A stretch of DNA of 64,000 bases, taken from the NCBI GenBank assembly GCA_947627625.1, contig CANQWR010000001.1, forward strand, positions 62,001 to 126,000. The letters run 5' to 3'. The DNA is from an uncultured Ruminococcus sp. (GTDB lineage: Bacteria > Bacillota > Clostridia > Oscillospirales > Ruminococcaceae). Under the pieces are notes generated by a model. The model was given only the letters and a program-made list of their open reading frames with translations. It had not been told where the DNA came from and searched no databases. Positions 52,695 to 62,289 of this stretch are shown here, piece by piece; the first letter of the stretch is position 1, and every line of letters begins with the position of its first letter. A program made the position numbers and the translations under genes.

Positions 52695-52720
52695 CCACAG
52701 GTTTCAAAGCCTGTGGATTT
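52695..52720 (+). terminator. Intrinsic terminator upstream of spoIIGA
   Basis: CCACAGG-TTTCAAAG-CCTGTGG followed by A and T8. It would end transcripts from the dockerin gene and its repeat before spoIIGA. Confidence 0.9.
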
Positions 52721-52740
52721 TTTTTGCCTGTCTCCAGAAT

Positions 52741-52773
52741 CTGACATATTTTGCACAAGCTGTGCATTATAAT
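52741..52773 (+). promoter_or_regulatory. Wide-spacer promoter and palindrome for spoIIGA
   Basis: CTGACA (52741-52746) and TATAAT (52768-52773) are 21 bp apart, not 17. The spacer contains the palindrome TGCAC-AAGCT-GTGCA (52752-52766). B. subtilis spoIIG has a similarly over-spaced sigma-A promoter that needs Spo0A; TCTGACA (reverse TGTCAGA) here resembles a 0A box loosely. Spo0A control is an inference. Confidence 0.55.
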
Positions 52774-52831
52774 TAAACAGGACGGGTGAGGGACATATAG
52801 TCCCAAGCCCCGATTAAAAAGGAGGTGTTCT

Positions 52832-53644
52832 GTGCGGACCATATATATAGATGTCCTGATAGTGCTGAATATCTACATAAACTACTTTCTGCTCCTCACA
52901 GTTTCGCAGTTTACCCACACGCCGCTCCGCAAGAGGAGGTGTATTCTTGCATCGGCTTACGGGAGTCTGTTCTCACTACTCATACTTGCACCGCAGTTAA
53001 ATACTTTTTTGAATTTATTTATAAAGACGGTCGCTTGCGTGAGTATAACAGCGGTTGCGTTCGGGGTGAAAAGTCTGAAAGGACTGTTAAAAAATACGCT
53101 TGTGTTTCTGGGAGTGAATTTCATATTTGCAGGTGCAGTCTATGCGGTTTACTCCTGTTTTGAACCCGAATTTCTCTACACGTCAAATTTTGGGGTCTAC
53201 ATTGACTTCTCAATGACGGTCCTGATAATTACAACTGCACTTCTCTATTTTCTGATAAGTATACTGAAATATTTCTTTTCGGGGAGAGATATTCAAGAAT
53301 GTACAGTAATTGTCCGCTATGACGGCAGGGAGAGAGTTATGAACGGACTTGCCGACACGGGAAATTCGCTAAGAGACTATTTTACGGGAGTGCCTGTAAT
53401 GATATGCAGTCGGGAGGACTTTTCCTCTTTAACAGGCTACAGCGGAGACGGTGACAGTGTGCCGAGGGGGTTCAGACTGTTGCCCTGTTCGACCGTCTCA
53501 GCAGATGGATTGATACCTGTTTTTCGTCCTGACGAGGTGACAATCAGGAACAATCTGACGGGCGAGACAAAAAAGGTGAACGTCATGCTTGGTGCGGGGA
53601 ACAGCAACGGTAGAGCAATATTCAATCCCGAGATATTGCTTTGA
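52832..53644 (+). CDS. spoIIGA: Sporulation sigma-E factor-processing peptidase SpoIIGA
   Basis: A 270-residue membrane aspartic protease. Five hydrophobic segments span residues 5-145, followed by a cytoplasmic protease half with the single DTG motif NGLADTGNSL (D175) and a final GAGNSNGRAIFNPEILL region. It cleaves pro-sigma-E in the mother cell during sporulation. The start is GTG with AGGAGGTG ideally placed. sigE follows but is 205 bp away because a repeat element lies between them. Confidence 0.93.
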   Translation: MRTIYIDVLIVLNIYINYFLLLTVSQFTHTPLRKRRCILASAYGSLFSLLILAPQLNTFLNLFIKTVACVSITAVAFGVKSLKGLLKNTLVFLGVNFIFAGAVYAVYSCFEPEFLYTSNFGVYIDFSMTVLIITTALLYFLISILKYFFSGRDIQECTVIVRYDGRERVMNGLADTGNSLRDYFTGVPVMICSREDFSSLTGYSGDGDSVPRGFRLLPCSTVSADGLIPVFRPDEVTIRNNLTGETKKVNVMLGAGNSNGRAIFNPEILL

Positions 53645-53675
53645 TTTGGAACGGGGGAGCGTTATCCTCAAGCTC

Positions 53676-53805
53676 CCAAAATCAGAACAGTGGACTATCA
53701 TGGGGGGTTCGGGGGGATTCTTCCCCCCGACGGGGGTTTGGGGGCAGAGCCCCCAATGGGGGTTCAGGGGGCGAAGCCCCCTGCCCCTCATCGTTCTAAT
53801 AAAAA
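53676..53805 (+). repeat. Composite repeat, copy 8 (complete A module) between spoIIGA and sigE
   Basis: The cleanest A copy: left end CCCAAAATCAGAACAGTGG then CTATCATGGGG, three intact hairpins (GGGGGGATTCTTCCCCCC, GGGGGCAGAGCCCCC, GGGGGCGAAGCCCCC) and right end CCCCTCATCGTTCTAA. No B module follows. Confidence 0.92.
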
Positions 53806-53849
53806 AGTTTCAAAAAATCACATAACAAAACAAGAATGGAGAGATAGAA

Positions 53850-54548
53850 ATGAATATCAGAAAAATAATCGAGACTATAAAAAAAGTCCTCCTGAAAAAG
53901 GAGGTATATTACATAAACGGTTCGGACACACTTCCCCCACCGCTGACACGTCAGGAGGAAGAGGAGGTTTTCAGCCGTCTTGGTTCGGACGACAGAGATG
54001 CGAGAAATATGCTGATAGTGCATAACTTGAGACTTGTCGTGTACATAGCGAAAAAATTTGAGTCAACGGGGATAGGCATTGAAGACCTTGTTTCTATTGG
54101 CACAATCGGGCTTATAAAGGCTGTGAACACGTTCTGTCCGACTAAAAATATAAAACTTGCAACATATGCGTCACGCTGTATTGAAAACGAAATACTCATG
54201 TTTTTGAGGAAGTCCTCACAGTACAGGAATGACCTGTCCATTGACGAGCCTTTGAATATAGACTATGACGGCAATGAACTGCTTCTGTCGGACGTTCTCG
54301 GCACTGATGACGATATAGTCAACAAGGGCATTGAGACCGAAGCGGAGAGGGAAATTCTCTTGGGGGCAATATCGGAACTGTGCGACAGGGAGCGTGAGAT
54401 AATGGAAATGCGTTTCGGGCTGATTGACGGCAAGGAGAAGACGCAAAAAGAAGTCGCAGAGATAATCGGAATATCGCAGTCCTACATATCACGGCTTGAA
54501 AAGAAGATAATCAAGAAGCTGAGAGTGAAACTTGAGAGTATAACGTGA
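53850..54548 (+). CDS. sigE: RNA polymerase sporulation sigma factor SigE
   Basis: A 232-residue sigma-70 family factor. The N-terminal pro-region ([24 protein letters not shown]) would be removed by SpoIIGA. Region 2 has [27 protein letters not shown] and [16 protein letters not shown]. Region 4 has [11 protein letters not shown] and a helix-turn-helix [19 protein letters not shown]. It drives early mother-cell genes. sigG, which normally follows sigE, is instead at 58.4-59.2 kb on the other strand. GGAGAG precedes the ATG. It converges on hemW with an 18-bp A/T gap and no visible terminator. Confidence 0.95.
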   Translation: MNIRKIIETIKKVLLKKEVYYINGSDTLPPPLTRQEEEEVFSRLGSDDRDARNMLIVHNLRLVVYIAKKFESTGIGIEDLVSIGTIGLIKAVNTFCPTKNIKLATYASRCIENEILMFLRKSSQYRNDLSIDEPLNIDYDGNELLLSDVLGTDDDIVNKGIETEAEREILLGAISELCDREREIMEMRFGLIDGKEKTQKEVAEIIGISQSYISRLEKKIIKKLRVKLESIT

Positions 54549-54566
54549 AATTAAATCAAAATTAAA

Positions 54567-55694
54567 TTAAATAAAAATTAAATTTAGATTATTAAAAATA
54601 ATACGGCTTATAAGCTCATTTGAGACCAGAAAGCCCTTTGGTGTCAGGGAGACTGTATTATTTTTTAACTCAACAAATCCCTCTCTTATATAGGGGGGGA
54701 TTTTTTTGAGTATATCGTCTTTGTGTTCGGGGAAATCGTCAAGGCACAGCCCCTCGGCAAGTCTTAACCTCAGCATGGCGATTTCCTCAAAAGTACAGGG
54801 GTTTTCGTCCGTTATGAACGTATTTTGCACAGGACTTTCAATGAAGTCCTGAATATCGGGCTTTACGGCAAATCTCTTGCCGTTCAGACAGGAGTGTGCA
54901 GAGGGACCTATGCCGATATAGTCGAGACATTTCCAGTAACGGCAGTTGTGACGGCTCTCAGATCCATTTTTTGAAAAATTGGAAATTTCGTACTGTGAAA
55001 AGCCGTTTGAGCTGAAAATATCGACCATATCGGTATAAAAAGAGGCGGTCACGTCGTCATCGGGGAGAATGTCCTGAATATTTTCGGAGAAAAAGGGCGT
55101 ATTTTCCTCAACTTTCAAAATATATGCGGAGATATGCCTTATAGGCAGACGACATATTTTTTCTGCGGAGTATCTCAGCTTTTCGGCGGTCTGGTTCGGG
55201 AGTGCGATCATAATGTCACAGGAAATATTTACAAATCCCGCTGAATACACATCGAGTACAGCTTTTACAGCCTTTTCGGGGGAGTGAGTTCTTCCGAGAA
55301 ATTCAAGTTCCTCCGCAACAAGGGACTGCACCCCGATTGAAATTCTGTTTACGCCTGCTTTAAGAAAATTTTCGAGCTTTTGAGGGTTCACGGTGTCGGG
55401 GTTTACTTCAAGAGTTATTTCGGGAATGTCGCTGAGATTGTAATATTTTTTTATATTGGACACTATTTCGGCAATTTGCAGGGGAGTGAGGAGCGAGGGA
55501 GTGCCCCCGCCAAAGTAAACAGTGTCGGTAACTCTTGATTTGTCGGAGTAATGTTTCAGATTTCTGACAACCGCCCTGACATACAGTTCGAGGAGCTTTT
55601 TGGAGTATCCCACGGAATAGAAGTCGCAATATCTGCACTTTCTCAGGCAAAAGGGAACGTGTATATATATTCCGAGAGTATTTTTTTCGTCCAT
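54567..55694 (-). CDS. hemW: HemW-like radical SAM protein (coproporphyrinogen III oxidase-like)
   Basis: A 375-residue radical SAM protein. The cluster motif is CLRKCRYC near residue 17, followed by DTVYFGGGTPSLL and EVNPDT, RISIGVQS. A HemW-type C terminus completes it. HemW is a heme chaperone, not an oxidase, in characterised cases. The ATG at 55694 follows AAGGAG; the 78-residue upstream extension is in the frame of the preceding gene region and is rejected. The start overlaps the previous stop (TGATG). lepA-hemW is a frequent Gram-positive pair; two small genes separate them here. Confidence 0.92.
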   Translation of the reverse strand: MDEKNTLGIYIHVPFCLRKCRYCDFYSVGYSKKLLELYVRAVVRNLKHYSDKSRVTDTVYFGGGTPSLLTPLQIAEIVSNIKKYYNLSDIPEITLEVNPDTVNPQKLENFLKAGVNRISIGVQSLVAEELEFLGRTHSPEKAVKAVLDVYSAGFVNISCDIMIALPNQTAEKLRYSAEKICRLPIRHISAYILKVEENTPFFSENIQDILPDDDVTASFYTDMVDIFSSNGFSQYEISNFSKNGSESRHNCRYWKCLDYIGIGPSAHSCLNGKRFAVKPDIQDFIESPVQNTFITDENPCTFEEIAMLRLRLAEGLCLDDFPEHKDDILKKIPPYIREGFVELKNNTVSLTPKGFLVSNELISRIIFNNLNLIFI

Positions 55695-56044
55695 CAGTGC
55701 GGACTCCTTATAGCAGGGGCAAGCCTGAAAAAGAAGGCGTTCACCAGTTTCGGCACGACAAAATAGGACACTATAAGTCCCATATTTATATATAGTTCGT
55801 AGACATCTATCCAGCTGTAGGCAGTACCCGCAGTTTTGGGTGCGTTGAGGTATATTATAATTATAAGTGCGAATACAATTACAGAATATACCGCATTGAA
55901 AATAGTCGCACCTTTTCCGTTCACGCACCGTCTTCCGCAGTTCATGCAGACTTTTCCGGGGGAGTTTAGCTGTCCGGCAAAAGCCTTTTTTATCGGGTTG
56001 AAAGTCTTCTCACCGCAGTGAGGACATTTGTATATACTGTCCAT
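55694..56044 (-). CDS. Small zinc-ribbon membrane protein
   Basis: A 116-residue protein with an N-terminal zinc ribbon (CPHCGE, then CMNCGRRC) and two hydrophobic segments (about 48-67 and 85-105). I recognise no named family; such proteins are often membrane sensors or assembly factors. AAGGAG precedes the ATG. The stop overlaps the hemW ATG by one base, indicating coupling. Confidence 0.75.
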   Translation of the reverse strand: MDSIYKCPHCGEKTFNPIKKAFAGQLNSPGKVCMNCGRRCVNGKGATIFNAVYSVIVFALIIIIYLNAPKTAGTAYSWIDVYELYINMGLIVSYFVVPKLVNAFFFRLAPAIRSPH

Positions 56045-56061
56045 ATTTTTACATTATCTCC

Positions 56062-56433
56062 TTACTCACATTTTTTGCAGATTTTCGTCTCGGGGAGAAT
56101 TTTTGCAAGTCCCGATTTTCCGCACTCTTTCGTTATTTTTTTAGTGTAATTCACAGTCTTTGCCCTGTTTCTTATGGCTTTTAATTTCAGAGATTTTTTG
56201 ATGTGAAAAAACCTGTCGGCACGGAAAATTACACAGCACACAAGCACGATAATTATTGAAATTATCAACGCAAACGGGAACGGTATATTCAGAGTTTGCA
56301 GAAATACGTCTGTCACCGCCACCGCAACAAAAGCGACTGCAAGCAGAATGTACTCACGGCGTTGTCTGAAAATCTGTGAAAAAATTGCGACGATCAGCAA
56401 AATTTCCGCTATATACAGCAATTTTATATCCAT
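56062..56433 (-). CDS. Small membrane protein, unknown
   Basis: A 123-residue protein with about three hydrophobic segments in the first 75 residues, then a Lys/Arg-rich tail ending CKKCE. No family recognised. The ATG at 56433 has AGGAAG 12 bases upstream; a GTG at 56454 overlapping the lepA stop (GTGA) is the alternative. It lies between lepA and the zinc-ribbon gene in one run, so all four genes are probably cotranscribed. Confidence 0.68.
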   Translation of the reverse strand: MDIKLLYIAEILLIVAIFSQIFRQRREYILLAVAFVAVAVTDVFLQTLNIPFPFALIISIIIVLVCCVIFRADRFFHIKKSLKLKAIRNRAKTVNYTKKITKECGKSGLAKILPETKICKKCE

Positions 56434-56450
56434 ATTGAAAATCCACTTCC

Positions 56451-58259
56451 TCACGAATCAGAGTCAAGGCGTAGGACACTCATAAAAGCCTCCTGCGGTA
56501 CTTCCACGGTTCCGAGCTGTCGCATACGCTTTTTGCCCTCTTTCTGTTTTTCGAGGAGTTTCTTCTTTCTGGTTATGTCACCGCCATAACACTTTGCGAG
56601 AACGTCCTTTCGCATAGCTTTTACGGTCTCACGGGCTATAATTTTTCCGCCAATGCAAGCCTGAATAGGCACTTCAAACAGCTGTCTGGGGATATTTTCT
56701 TTTAATTTTTCGGCAATCTTCCTTGCACGTCCGTAAGCCTTGTCGGAGTGAATTATAAAAGACAGAGCATCGACTATTTCACCGTTGAGCATTATGTCGA
56801 GTTTCACGAGTTTGGAGGGAGCATAGCCGAGCATTTCATAGTCAAACGAGGCATAGCCCCTTGTGCGGGATTTGAGTACATCAAAGAAGTCATAGACTAT
56901 TTCGTTGAGGGGGAGTTCATATTCAAGTTCAACCCTTGTGTCATCGAGGTACTTCATATCTTTGAAAACTCCACGCCTGTCCTGACAGAGTTCCATAATA
57001 TTGCCCGTAAACTCAGAGGGTGACATGATACTTGCCTTGACAACAGGTTCTTCCGCACACTGTATAACGGCAGGGTCGGGGTAGTTTGTAGGATTGTCAA
57101 TATATTTTACTTCACCGTTCGTGAGCGTGACTTTATATATAACGGACGGTGCAGTAGTAATCAGGTCAAGGTTGTACTCCCTTTCAAGACGTTCCTGAAT
57201 AATTTCCATGTGGAGAAGTCCCAGAAAACCGCACCTGAAACCGAATCCGAGAGCGATAGAAGTCTCAGGTTCAAAGGAGAGCGAAGCGTCGTTGAGTTGC
57301 AATTTTTCAAGAGCATCACGCAAATCGCCGTACTTTGCACCGTCAGCGGGGTAAATTCCCGAAAACACCATCGGGTTTACTTTTTTGTAACCCGCAAGCG
57401 GTTCGTCACAGGGGTTTTCGTCATTTGTAACAGTGTCTCCGACACGTGTGTCCCCTATACTCTTTATAGATGCAGTTATATAGCCGACTTCTCCCGCTGT
57501 GAGTACGCCGTTGTTCACAAGTGAAACAGCATCCATGTAGCCTGCCTCCGTGACCGTGAAAACCGCACCCGTTGACATAAGCCTTATATTGTTGCCGACT
57601 TTTACCGTACCCTCTTTTATTCTCACATAGATTATAACGCCTTTGTAGGAGTCATAACAGCTGTCAAAAATCAGAGCTTTCAGAGGTTTTTCGGGGTCTC
57701 CGTCGGGGGCGGGAATGTCCGTGACAATCCTTTCGAGGACTTCCTCTGTGTTTATACCCATTTTTGCGGAAATTCTGGGAGCGTCCTCCGCAGGTATGCC
57801 TATTATGTTTTCAATCTCCGCACAAACTCTGTCTGGGTCGGCAGAGGGCAGGTCTATTTTATTTATTACAGGCAGAATCTCCAGATCGTTTTCAATTGCG
57901 AGATAGGTATTTGCGAGAGTCTGAGCCTCAATGCCCTGAGAAGCATCAACGACAAGCACAGCACCCTCACAGGCTGTCAGGGAGCGTGATACTTCATAGT
58001 TAAAGTCAACGTGACCTGGAGTGTCGATAAGATTGAAAATATAGTCCTCACCGTTATTTGCGGTGTATTTAAGTCGCACCGCACGGGCTTTTATAGTTAT
58101 ACCCCTCTCCCTTTCGAGTTCCATATTGTCAAGAAGCTGGTCTTCCATGTCACGGATCGCCACAGTCTCGGTCTTTTCGAGAATCCTGTCCGCAAGAGTA
58201 GATTTGCCGTGGTCTATATGTGCAATTATGCAGAAATTTCTGATTTTCTCGTTAGCCAA
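56451..58259 (-). CDS. lepA: Elongation factor 4 (LepA)
   Basis: A 602-residue translational GTPase. G1 is [10 protein letters not shown]3 is DTPGHVDF, G4 is NKIDLP, and the LepA C-terminal domain holds [19 protein letters not shown] (as [12 protein letters not shown] and [14 protein letters not shown]). It back-translocates or remodels stalled ribosomes. The start is a TTG with GGAGG 7 bases upstream; no ATG is near. Confidence 0.97.
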   Translation of the reverse strand: MANEKIRNFCIIAHIDHGKSTLADRILEKTETVAIRDMEDQLLDNMELERERGITIKARAVRLKYTANNGEDYIFNLIDTPGHVDFNYEVSRSLTACEGAVLVVDASQGIEAQTLANTYLAIENDLEILPVINKIDLPSADPDRVCAEIENIIGIPAEDAPRISAKMGINTEEVLERIVTDIPAPDGDPEKPLKALIFDSCYDSYKGVIIYVRIKEGTVKVGNNIRLMSTGAVFTVTEAGYMDAVSLVNNGVLTAGEVGYITASIKSIGDTRVGDTVTNDENPCDEPLAGYKKVNPMVFSGIYPADGAKYGDLRDALEKLQLNDASLSFEPETSIALGFGFRCGFLGLLHMEIIQERLEREYNLDLITTAPSVIYKVTLTNGEVKYIDNPTNYPDPAVIQCAEEPVVKASIMSPSEFTGNIMELCQDRRGVFKDMKYLDDTRVELEYELPLNEIVYDFFDVLKSRTRGYASFDYEMLGYAPSKLVKLDIMLNGEIVDALSFIIHSDKAYGRARKIAEKLKENIPRQLFEVPIQACIGGKIIARETVKAMRKDVLAKCYGGDITRKKKLLEKQKEGKKRMRQLGTVEVPQEAFMSVLRLDSDS

Positions 58260-58296
58260 AGCTATTCCTCCGTTTCTTTTTTCTTACTATATAATT

Positions 58297-58325
58297 ATTA
58301 TAACAGATTTTGTCCGACTTGTAAA
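58297..58325 (-). promoter_or_regulatory. Promoter for lepA
   Basis: On the minus strand TTTACA (58320-58325), 17-bp spacer, TATAAT (58297-58302), 38 bp before the TTG. Confidence 0.82.
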
Positions 58326-58359
58326 GTATATTTTTTACACCGTGACAAGCTGACGGAAT

Positions 58360-58393
58360 AAAAAAACTGTCGGGGAAGTCCGACAGCTTTTTG
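58360..58393. terminator. Terminator after sigG
   Basis: The stem CTGTCGG/CCGACAG with a 6-nt loop is flanked by A and T runs, 21 bp beyond the sigG stop. It is symmetrical enough to work both ways. Confidence 0.9.
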
Positions 58394-58394
58394 T

Positions 58395-58412
58395 TTATTA
58401 TTATTATTATTA
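58395..58412. repeat. (TTA)6 microsatellite after the sigG stop
   Basis: Six TTA units (TAA on the coding strand) directly follow the sigG TAA stop codon, similar to the (TAA)10 tract at 18863. Confidence 0.95.
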
Positions 58413-58413
58413 T

Positions 58414-59190
58414 TTATTGTACACTCTTTTTTATTCTCGTTATTGCACTCTTCTCAATTCTTGAAACCTGTGCCTGTGAGATACCTATTTCCTCGGCGAC
58501 TTCCACCTGAGTTTTCCCTTTCAGAAATCTTAAATATAAAATATTTCTCTCACGCTCGTCAAGTTTTTTAATTTCGTCCCGTATGGTGAGTTCGTCCATC
58601 CAGCTTTCAACGTCATTTTTGTCACCAATCTGGTCCATAATGTAGAGAGTGTCCTCGGAATCGGAGTAGACGGGTTCATAGAGCGAAACAGGGTCACTTA
58701 TGCTTTCAAGAGCAATAACAACGTCCGAACGCTTTTCGCCTATTTCCCTTGCAATTTCATCAATATTCGGTTCACGCTGATTAAGAAAAGTCAGTCTCTC
58801 CTTAGCCTGAATGGCTTTATAGGCGAGGTCACGCAGGGAACGGCTAACTTTTACATGGCTGTAGTCACGCAGGTGACGGCGGAGTTCCCCCGTGATCATG
58901 GGAACGCAGTAAGTCGAGAATCTGACTTCTTTGGATAGGTCAAAATTGTTGATAGCCTTGATAAGTCCGACAACACCTATCTGAAACAAGTCGTCAATAT
59001 CCTCTCCACGCCCCGTGAAACGCTGTATGACACTCAGCACAAGCCGCAGATTTCCCTTTATAAGTTTGTCCCGAGCCTCTTTGCTGTTGGTTTTTTTAAT
59101 TTCTTTCAGGAGTTCAATTTTCTCCTCCTCTTTGAGAACGGTGAGTTCGGAAGTATTTATACCCGAAATAACAACTTTATTGTACGCCAT
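58414..59190 (-). CDS. sigG: RNA polymerase sporulation sigma factor SigG
   Basis: A 258-residue forespore sigma factor beginning MAYNKVVISGINTSEL, the SigG signature. Region 2 is NLRLVLSVIQRFTGRGEDIDDLFQIG and region 4 ends VEVAEEIGISQAQVSRIEKSA (given in parts: VEVAEEIGISQ, AQVSRIEK). The ATG at 59190 follows GGGAGATATT; the upstream extension is rejected. It is not in the usual spoIIGA-sigE-sigG cluster, being 4 kb away on the other strand behind lepA. Confidence 0.95.
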   Translation of the reverse strand: MAYNKVVISGINTSELTVLKEEEKIELLKEIKKTNSKEARDKLIKGNLRLVLSVIQRFTGRGEDIDDLFQIGVVGLIKAINNFDLSKEVRFSTYCVPMITGELRRHLRDYSHVKVSRSLRDLAYKAIQAKERLTFLNQREPNIDEIAREIGEKRSDVVIALESISDPVSLYEPVYSDSEDTLYIMDQIGDKNDVESWMDELTIRDEIKKLDERERNILYLRFLKGKTQVEVAEEIGISQAQVSRIEKSAITRIKKSVQ

Positions 59191-59272
59191 AAATAATATC
59201 TCCCATAAAATGTCTATAGGGATATTATTACCCGTAACAAAGCCGATAATCAGATGTAAAATATGGGAAAAC

Positions 59273-59312
59273 AAAAAAACAGATTCCCCGTTTTTAATTC
59301 GGAGAACCTGCC
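59273..59312 (-). terminator. Terminator after the phosphohexomutase gene
   Basis: On the minus strand CAGGTTCTCCG pairs with CGGGGAATCTG (11 bp including two G-T pairs), followed by T7; it separates the mutase gene from sigG. Confidence 0.82.
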
Positions 59313-59334
59313 TGTTTTGCGTATTTAAGATTTT

Positions 59335-61044
59335 TTATTTGAAACTCTCTGCAAAATCGTCGTGGAGTTTTTTCTCAAGAACTTCCGCTTCTGCACGTGT
59401 GGGAGCTTTTGCGGTGAAGTAAATCTTGATTTTCGGCTCTGTACCCGAAGGTCTCACAATAGCCTTTGAACCGCCCTCAAGGAAAAAGGCGAGAACGTTC
59501 GACTTGGGCAGAGTTATTTCGGTCTCCTTGCCGTTTGAGATGTCTTTGGAGACACTCGTCTTGTAGTCGTCAAAGCGTACGACTTTCAGACCGCCCACAG
59601 ATGCGGGGGGATTATCTCTCAGCCCCGTCATAATGGAGTCCATTTTGATCATACCGCTTTCGCCCTCAAAAGTAAAGCTGTATAGTGTCTGGTAGAACAT
59701 ACCGTATTTTTTGTAGAGGTTTTCCCTTGCCTGAATGAGGGTTATACCCTGTGTGCGGTAGTATGCAGCCATTTCGCATATCAGCATGGAAGCGTTCACA
59801 GCGTCCTTGTCTCTGACATAACCGCCCGACAGATAGCCGTAACTCTCTTCAAAGCCGAAAATGTATCTATCTTGTTCGCCTTTCTGTTCAAGGAGTAAAA
59901 TCTGTTCGCCTATGAACTTGAAACCTGTGAGGACGTCAATAATCTCAACACCGTACTCTTTTCCGATGGCGTTCACCATATCTGTTGTTACGATAGTCTT
60001 GACAGCTATGGGCTTTTCGGGCATAGTACCCTTTTTTATCCTCTGTGTGCAGATATATTCGAGCAACATTGCACCGACTTCATTTCCCGTAAAAAGAGCG
60101 TAATTGTCACCGTCCGGTACTGCTATTCCCACACGGTCACAGTCGGGGTCTGTGGCGAGAAGCAAATCGGGCTTGACTTCATTGCAGTATCTCAGACCCA
60201 CTTCGAGAGCCTCTCTTATTTCGGGGTTAGGATATGGACAAGTTGTAAAGTTTCCGTCAGGGTTCTCCTGCTCTTTTACGACAGTAACGTCCGTAATTCC
60301 TATTCTCTTCAGAATTTCACGGACAGGCTTGTTGCCCGTGCCGTTGAGAGGAGTGTAGACCACTTTAAGACCGCTTGACGCACACAAATCGGTGTTTATG
60401 CCCTCAGCGAGAACGTGCTGATAGAAGGACTCTATAACGTCCTGACCGATATAATTTATATTTCCCTTTGCGAGTTCTTCGTCAAAATCAGCCGACTTGA
60501 CATCATTGAACATATCGAGGGAATTTATCCTGTCGAGGATAATCTGTGCACCTCTCAGAGTAATCTGACAGCCGTCCTCACCGTAGACCTTGTAGCCGTT
60601 GTATTTTGCAGGGTTGTGGCTTGCCGTCACCATTATACCGCCCTGACATTTCAGGTTTCTGACGGCAAACGAGAGACACGGAGTAGGCATAAGTTCGGAG
60701 TAGATATGTACTTTTATGCCGTTTGCGGAGAGGACTTCCGCAACAGCCTTTGCAAAGACATCCGATTTATTTCTGCTGTCGTAAGATATGGCAGCCGATG
60801 GATTTTTGTACTCCTGATTCAGATAGTCGGCAAACCCCTGTGTGGCACGCTTTACCGTGTAAATATTCATGCGGTTTGTACCTGCACCAATTACACCTCT
60901 CAGACCGCCCGTACCGAATTCAAGGTCCTTGTAAAATCTGTCCTTGACCGCTTCGGTGTCATCTCCGATACTCTCAAGTTCCGCTTTGAGTTCGGGGTCC
61001 TTGACATTTTCGAGCCAGAGGTTATAAAGTTCAGTTTCTTTCAT
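59335..61044 (-). CDS. Phosphoglucomutase/phosphomannomutase family protein
   Basis: A 569-residue alpha-D-phosphohexomutase. The active Ser is in TASHNPAKYNGYK, the magnesium loop is DPDCDRVG, the sugar loop is FEESYGYLSGGYV and the phosphate loop is RPSGTEPKIK. Length and GYLSGGYVRDKDAV suggest the PgcA-type phosphoglucomutase/phosphopentomutase group. It interconverts hexose 1- and 6-phosphates for glycogen or cell-wall precursors. AGGAGG precedes the ATG. Confidence 0.93.
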   Translation of the reverse strand: MKETELYNLWLENVKDPELKAELESIGDDTEAVKDRFYKDLEFGTGGLRGVIGAGTNRMNIYTVKRATQGFADYLNQEYKNPSAAISYDSRNKSDVFAKAVAEVLSANGIKVHIYSELMPTPCLSFAVRNLKCQGGIMVTASHNPAKYNGYKVYGEDGCQITLRGAQIILDRINSLDMFNDVKSADFDEELAKGNINYIGQDVIESFYQHVLAEGINTDLCASSGLKVVYTPLNGTGNKPVREILKRIGITDVTVVKEQENPDGNFTTCPYPNPEIREALEVGLRYCNEVKPDLLLATDPDCDRVGIAVPDGDNYALFTGNEVGAMLLEYICTQRIKKGTMPEKPIAVKTIVTTDMVNAIGKEYGVEIIDVLTGFKFIGEQILLLEQKGEQDRYIFGFEESYGYLSGGYVRDKDAVNASMLICEMAAYYRTQGITLIQARENLYKKYGMFYQTLYSFTFEGESGMIKMDSIMTGLRDNPPASVGGLKVVRFDDYKTSVSKDISNGKETEITLPKSNVLAFFLEGGSKAIVRPSGTEPKIKIYFTAKAPTRAEAEVLEKKLHDDFAESFK

Positions 61045-61080
61045 AGAAAAAATACCTCCTGTGGGGAAAAATATAGTACA

Positions 61081-61109
61081 ATTATAACATTTTTTTCTGA
61101 ATTTGAAAA
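61081..61109 (-). promoter_or_regulatory. Probable promoter for the phosphohexomutase gene
   Basis: On the minus strand TTTTCA (61104-61109), 17-bp spacer, TATAAT (61081-61086). The -35 is weak. Confidence 0.6.
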
Positions 61110-61200
61110 GAGTATTTGAAAATTTTTCACAATTTCGCTATATCTTTTGGCACTATGCACAAAAACAAAATGAAAAAACAGTGCATATTGACGTGAGATA

Positions 61201-62277
61201 TTATTCAAGAAAATCTTTTACTTTTTTGCTCCTGCTCGGGTGACGGAGTTTTCTGAGAGCTTTTGCCTCAATCTGTCTTATTCTCTCCCGTGTGACATCG
61301 AAACGCTGTCCGACTTCTTCAAGTGTACGGGACTTGCCGTCCTCAAGACCAAAACGCAATTTCAGGACTTTCGCCTCACGGTCTGTGAGAGTATTAAGGA
61401 CTTCATTAAGCTGTTCTTTTAGAAGTGTGTGGGAAGCGGCTTCAGCGGGAGCAGGAGCATCGTCATCGGGGATAAAGTCGCCGAGATGGCTGTCCTCCTC
61501 CTCACCTATGGGAGTTTCAAGCGAAACAGGATCCTGTGCGACACGCATTATCTCACGCACCTTGTCAACGGGCATACCGAGTCTCTCGGCTATCTCTTCG
61601 GGACTTGGGTCGTGACCGTTTTCGTGTAGAAGCTGACTTGACACTTTCTTGACTTTAGTTATGGTCTCAACCATGTGGACGGGTATTCTGATAGTCCTTG
61701 CCTGGTCGGCAATAGCCCTTGTTATAGCCTGACGTATCCACCAAGTTGCATATGTTGAAAACTTGAAACCCTTTGTGTAGTCAAATTTTTCAACAGCCTT
61801 TATGAGACCCAAATTTCCCTCCTGAATCAGGTCAAGAAACTGCATACCTCTTCCGACATATTTCTTAGCTATGCTGACAACAAGTCTCAGATTGGCTTCA
61901 GAGAGCCTCTTTTTGGCGTTTACATCTCCCTCAGCCATTCTCTGTGCGAGTTCAATTTCCTCGTCTGTTGTCAGGAGGGGGACACCGCCTATCTCTTTGA
62001 GATATATTTTAACAGGGTCGTCAATGGCAATTCCCTCCGTAGAGAGAGCCATTTCGAGGTCATTGGTGAGATTGTGTTCAATGTCCTTATCGCCGTCGGA
62101 GTTCACATCATCTATGATTTCAATGTTCAGGTTTTCGCACTTGTCGTAGAAACTGTTCAGCTGGTCGACATCGAAATCGAGTTCCTCAAGTGCATCGGAA
62201 ATTTCCTTTGTCGTGAGTTTTCCCCTTGTCTTTCCCTGTTCGAGCAGGGCGTCGATAGTATTCTTTTTTGAATCCAT
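61201..62277 (-). CDS. rpoD: RNA polymerase primary sigma factor (SigA/RpoD)
   Basis: A 358-residue housekeeping sigma factor. Region 1.2 is [16 protein letters not shown], region 2 has [17 protein letters not shown] and [13 protein letters not shown], region 3 is present, and region 4 ends with [21 protein letters not shown] (given as [15 protein letters not shown]). The short N terminus is typical of Firmicutes SigA. AAGGAGG precedes the ATG. It follows dnaG by 12 bp, the conserved dnaG-rpoD operon. Confidence 0.98.
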   Translation of the reverse strand: MDSKKNTIDALLEQGKTRGKLTTKEISDALEELDFDVDQLNSFYDKCENLNIEIIDDVNSDGDKDIEHNLTNDLEMALSTEGIAIDDPVKIYLKEIGGVPLLTTDEEIELAQRMAEGDVNAKKRLSEANLRLVVSIAKKYVGRGMQFLDLIQEGNLGLIKAVEKFDYTKGFKFSTYATWWIRQAITRAIADQARTIRIPVHMVETITKVKKVSSQLLHENGHDPSPEEIAERLGMPVDKVREIMRVAQDPVSLETPIGEEEDSHLGDFIPDDDAPAPAEAASHTLLKEQLNEVLNTLTDREAKVLKLRFGLEDGKSRTLEEVGQRFDVTRERIRQIEAKALRKLRHPSRSKKVKDFLE

Positions 62278-62289
62278 CTTTGTTCCTCC

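Noticed and set aside
55695..55928. Extension of hemW upstream of 55694
   Set aside because: It overlaps the zinc-ribbon gene in another frame, while the ATG at 55694 has AAGGAG and matches the family N terminus.
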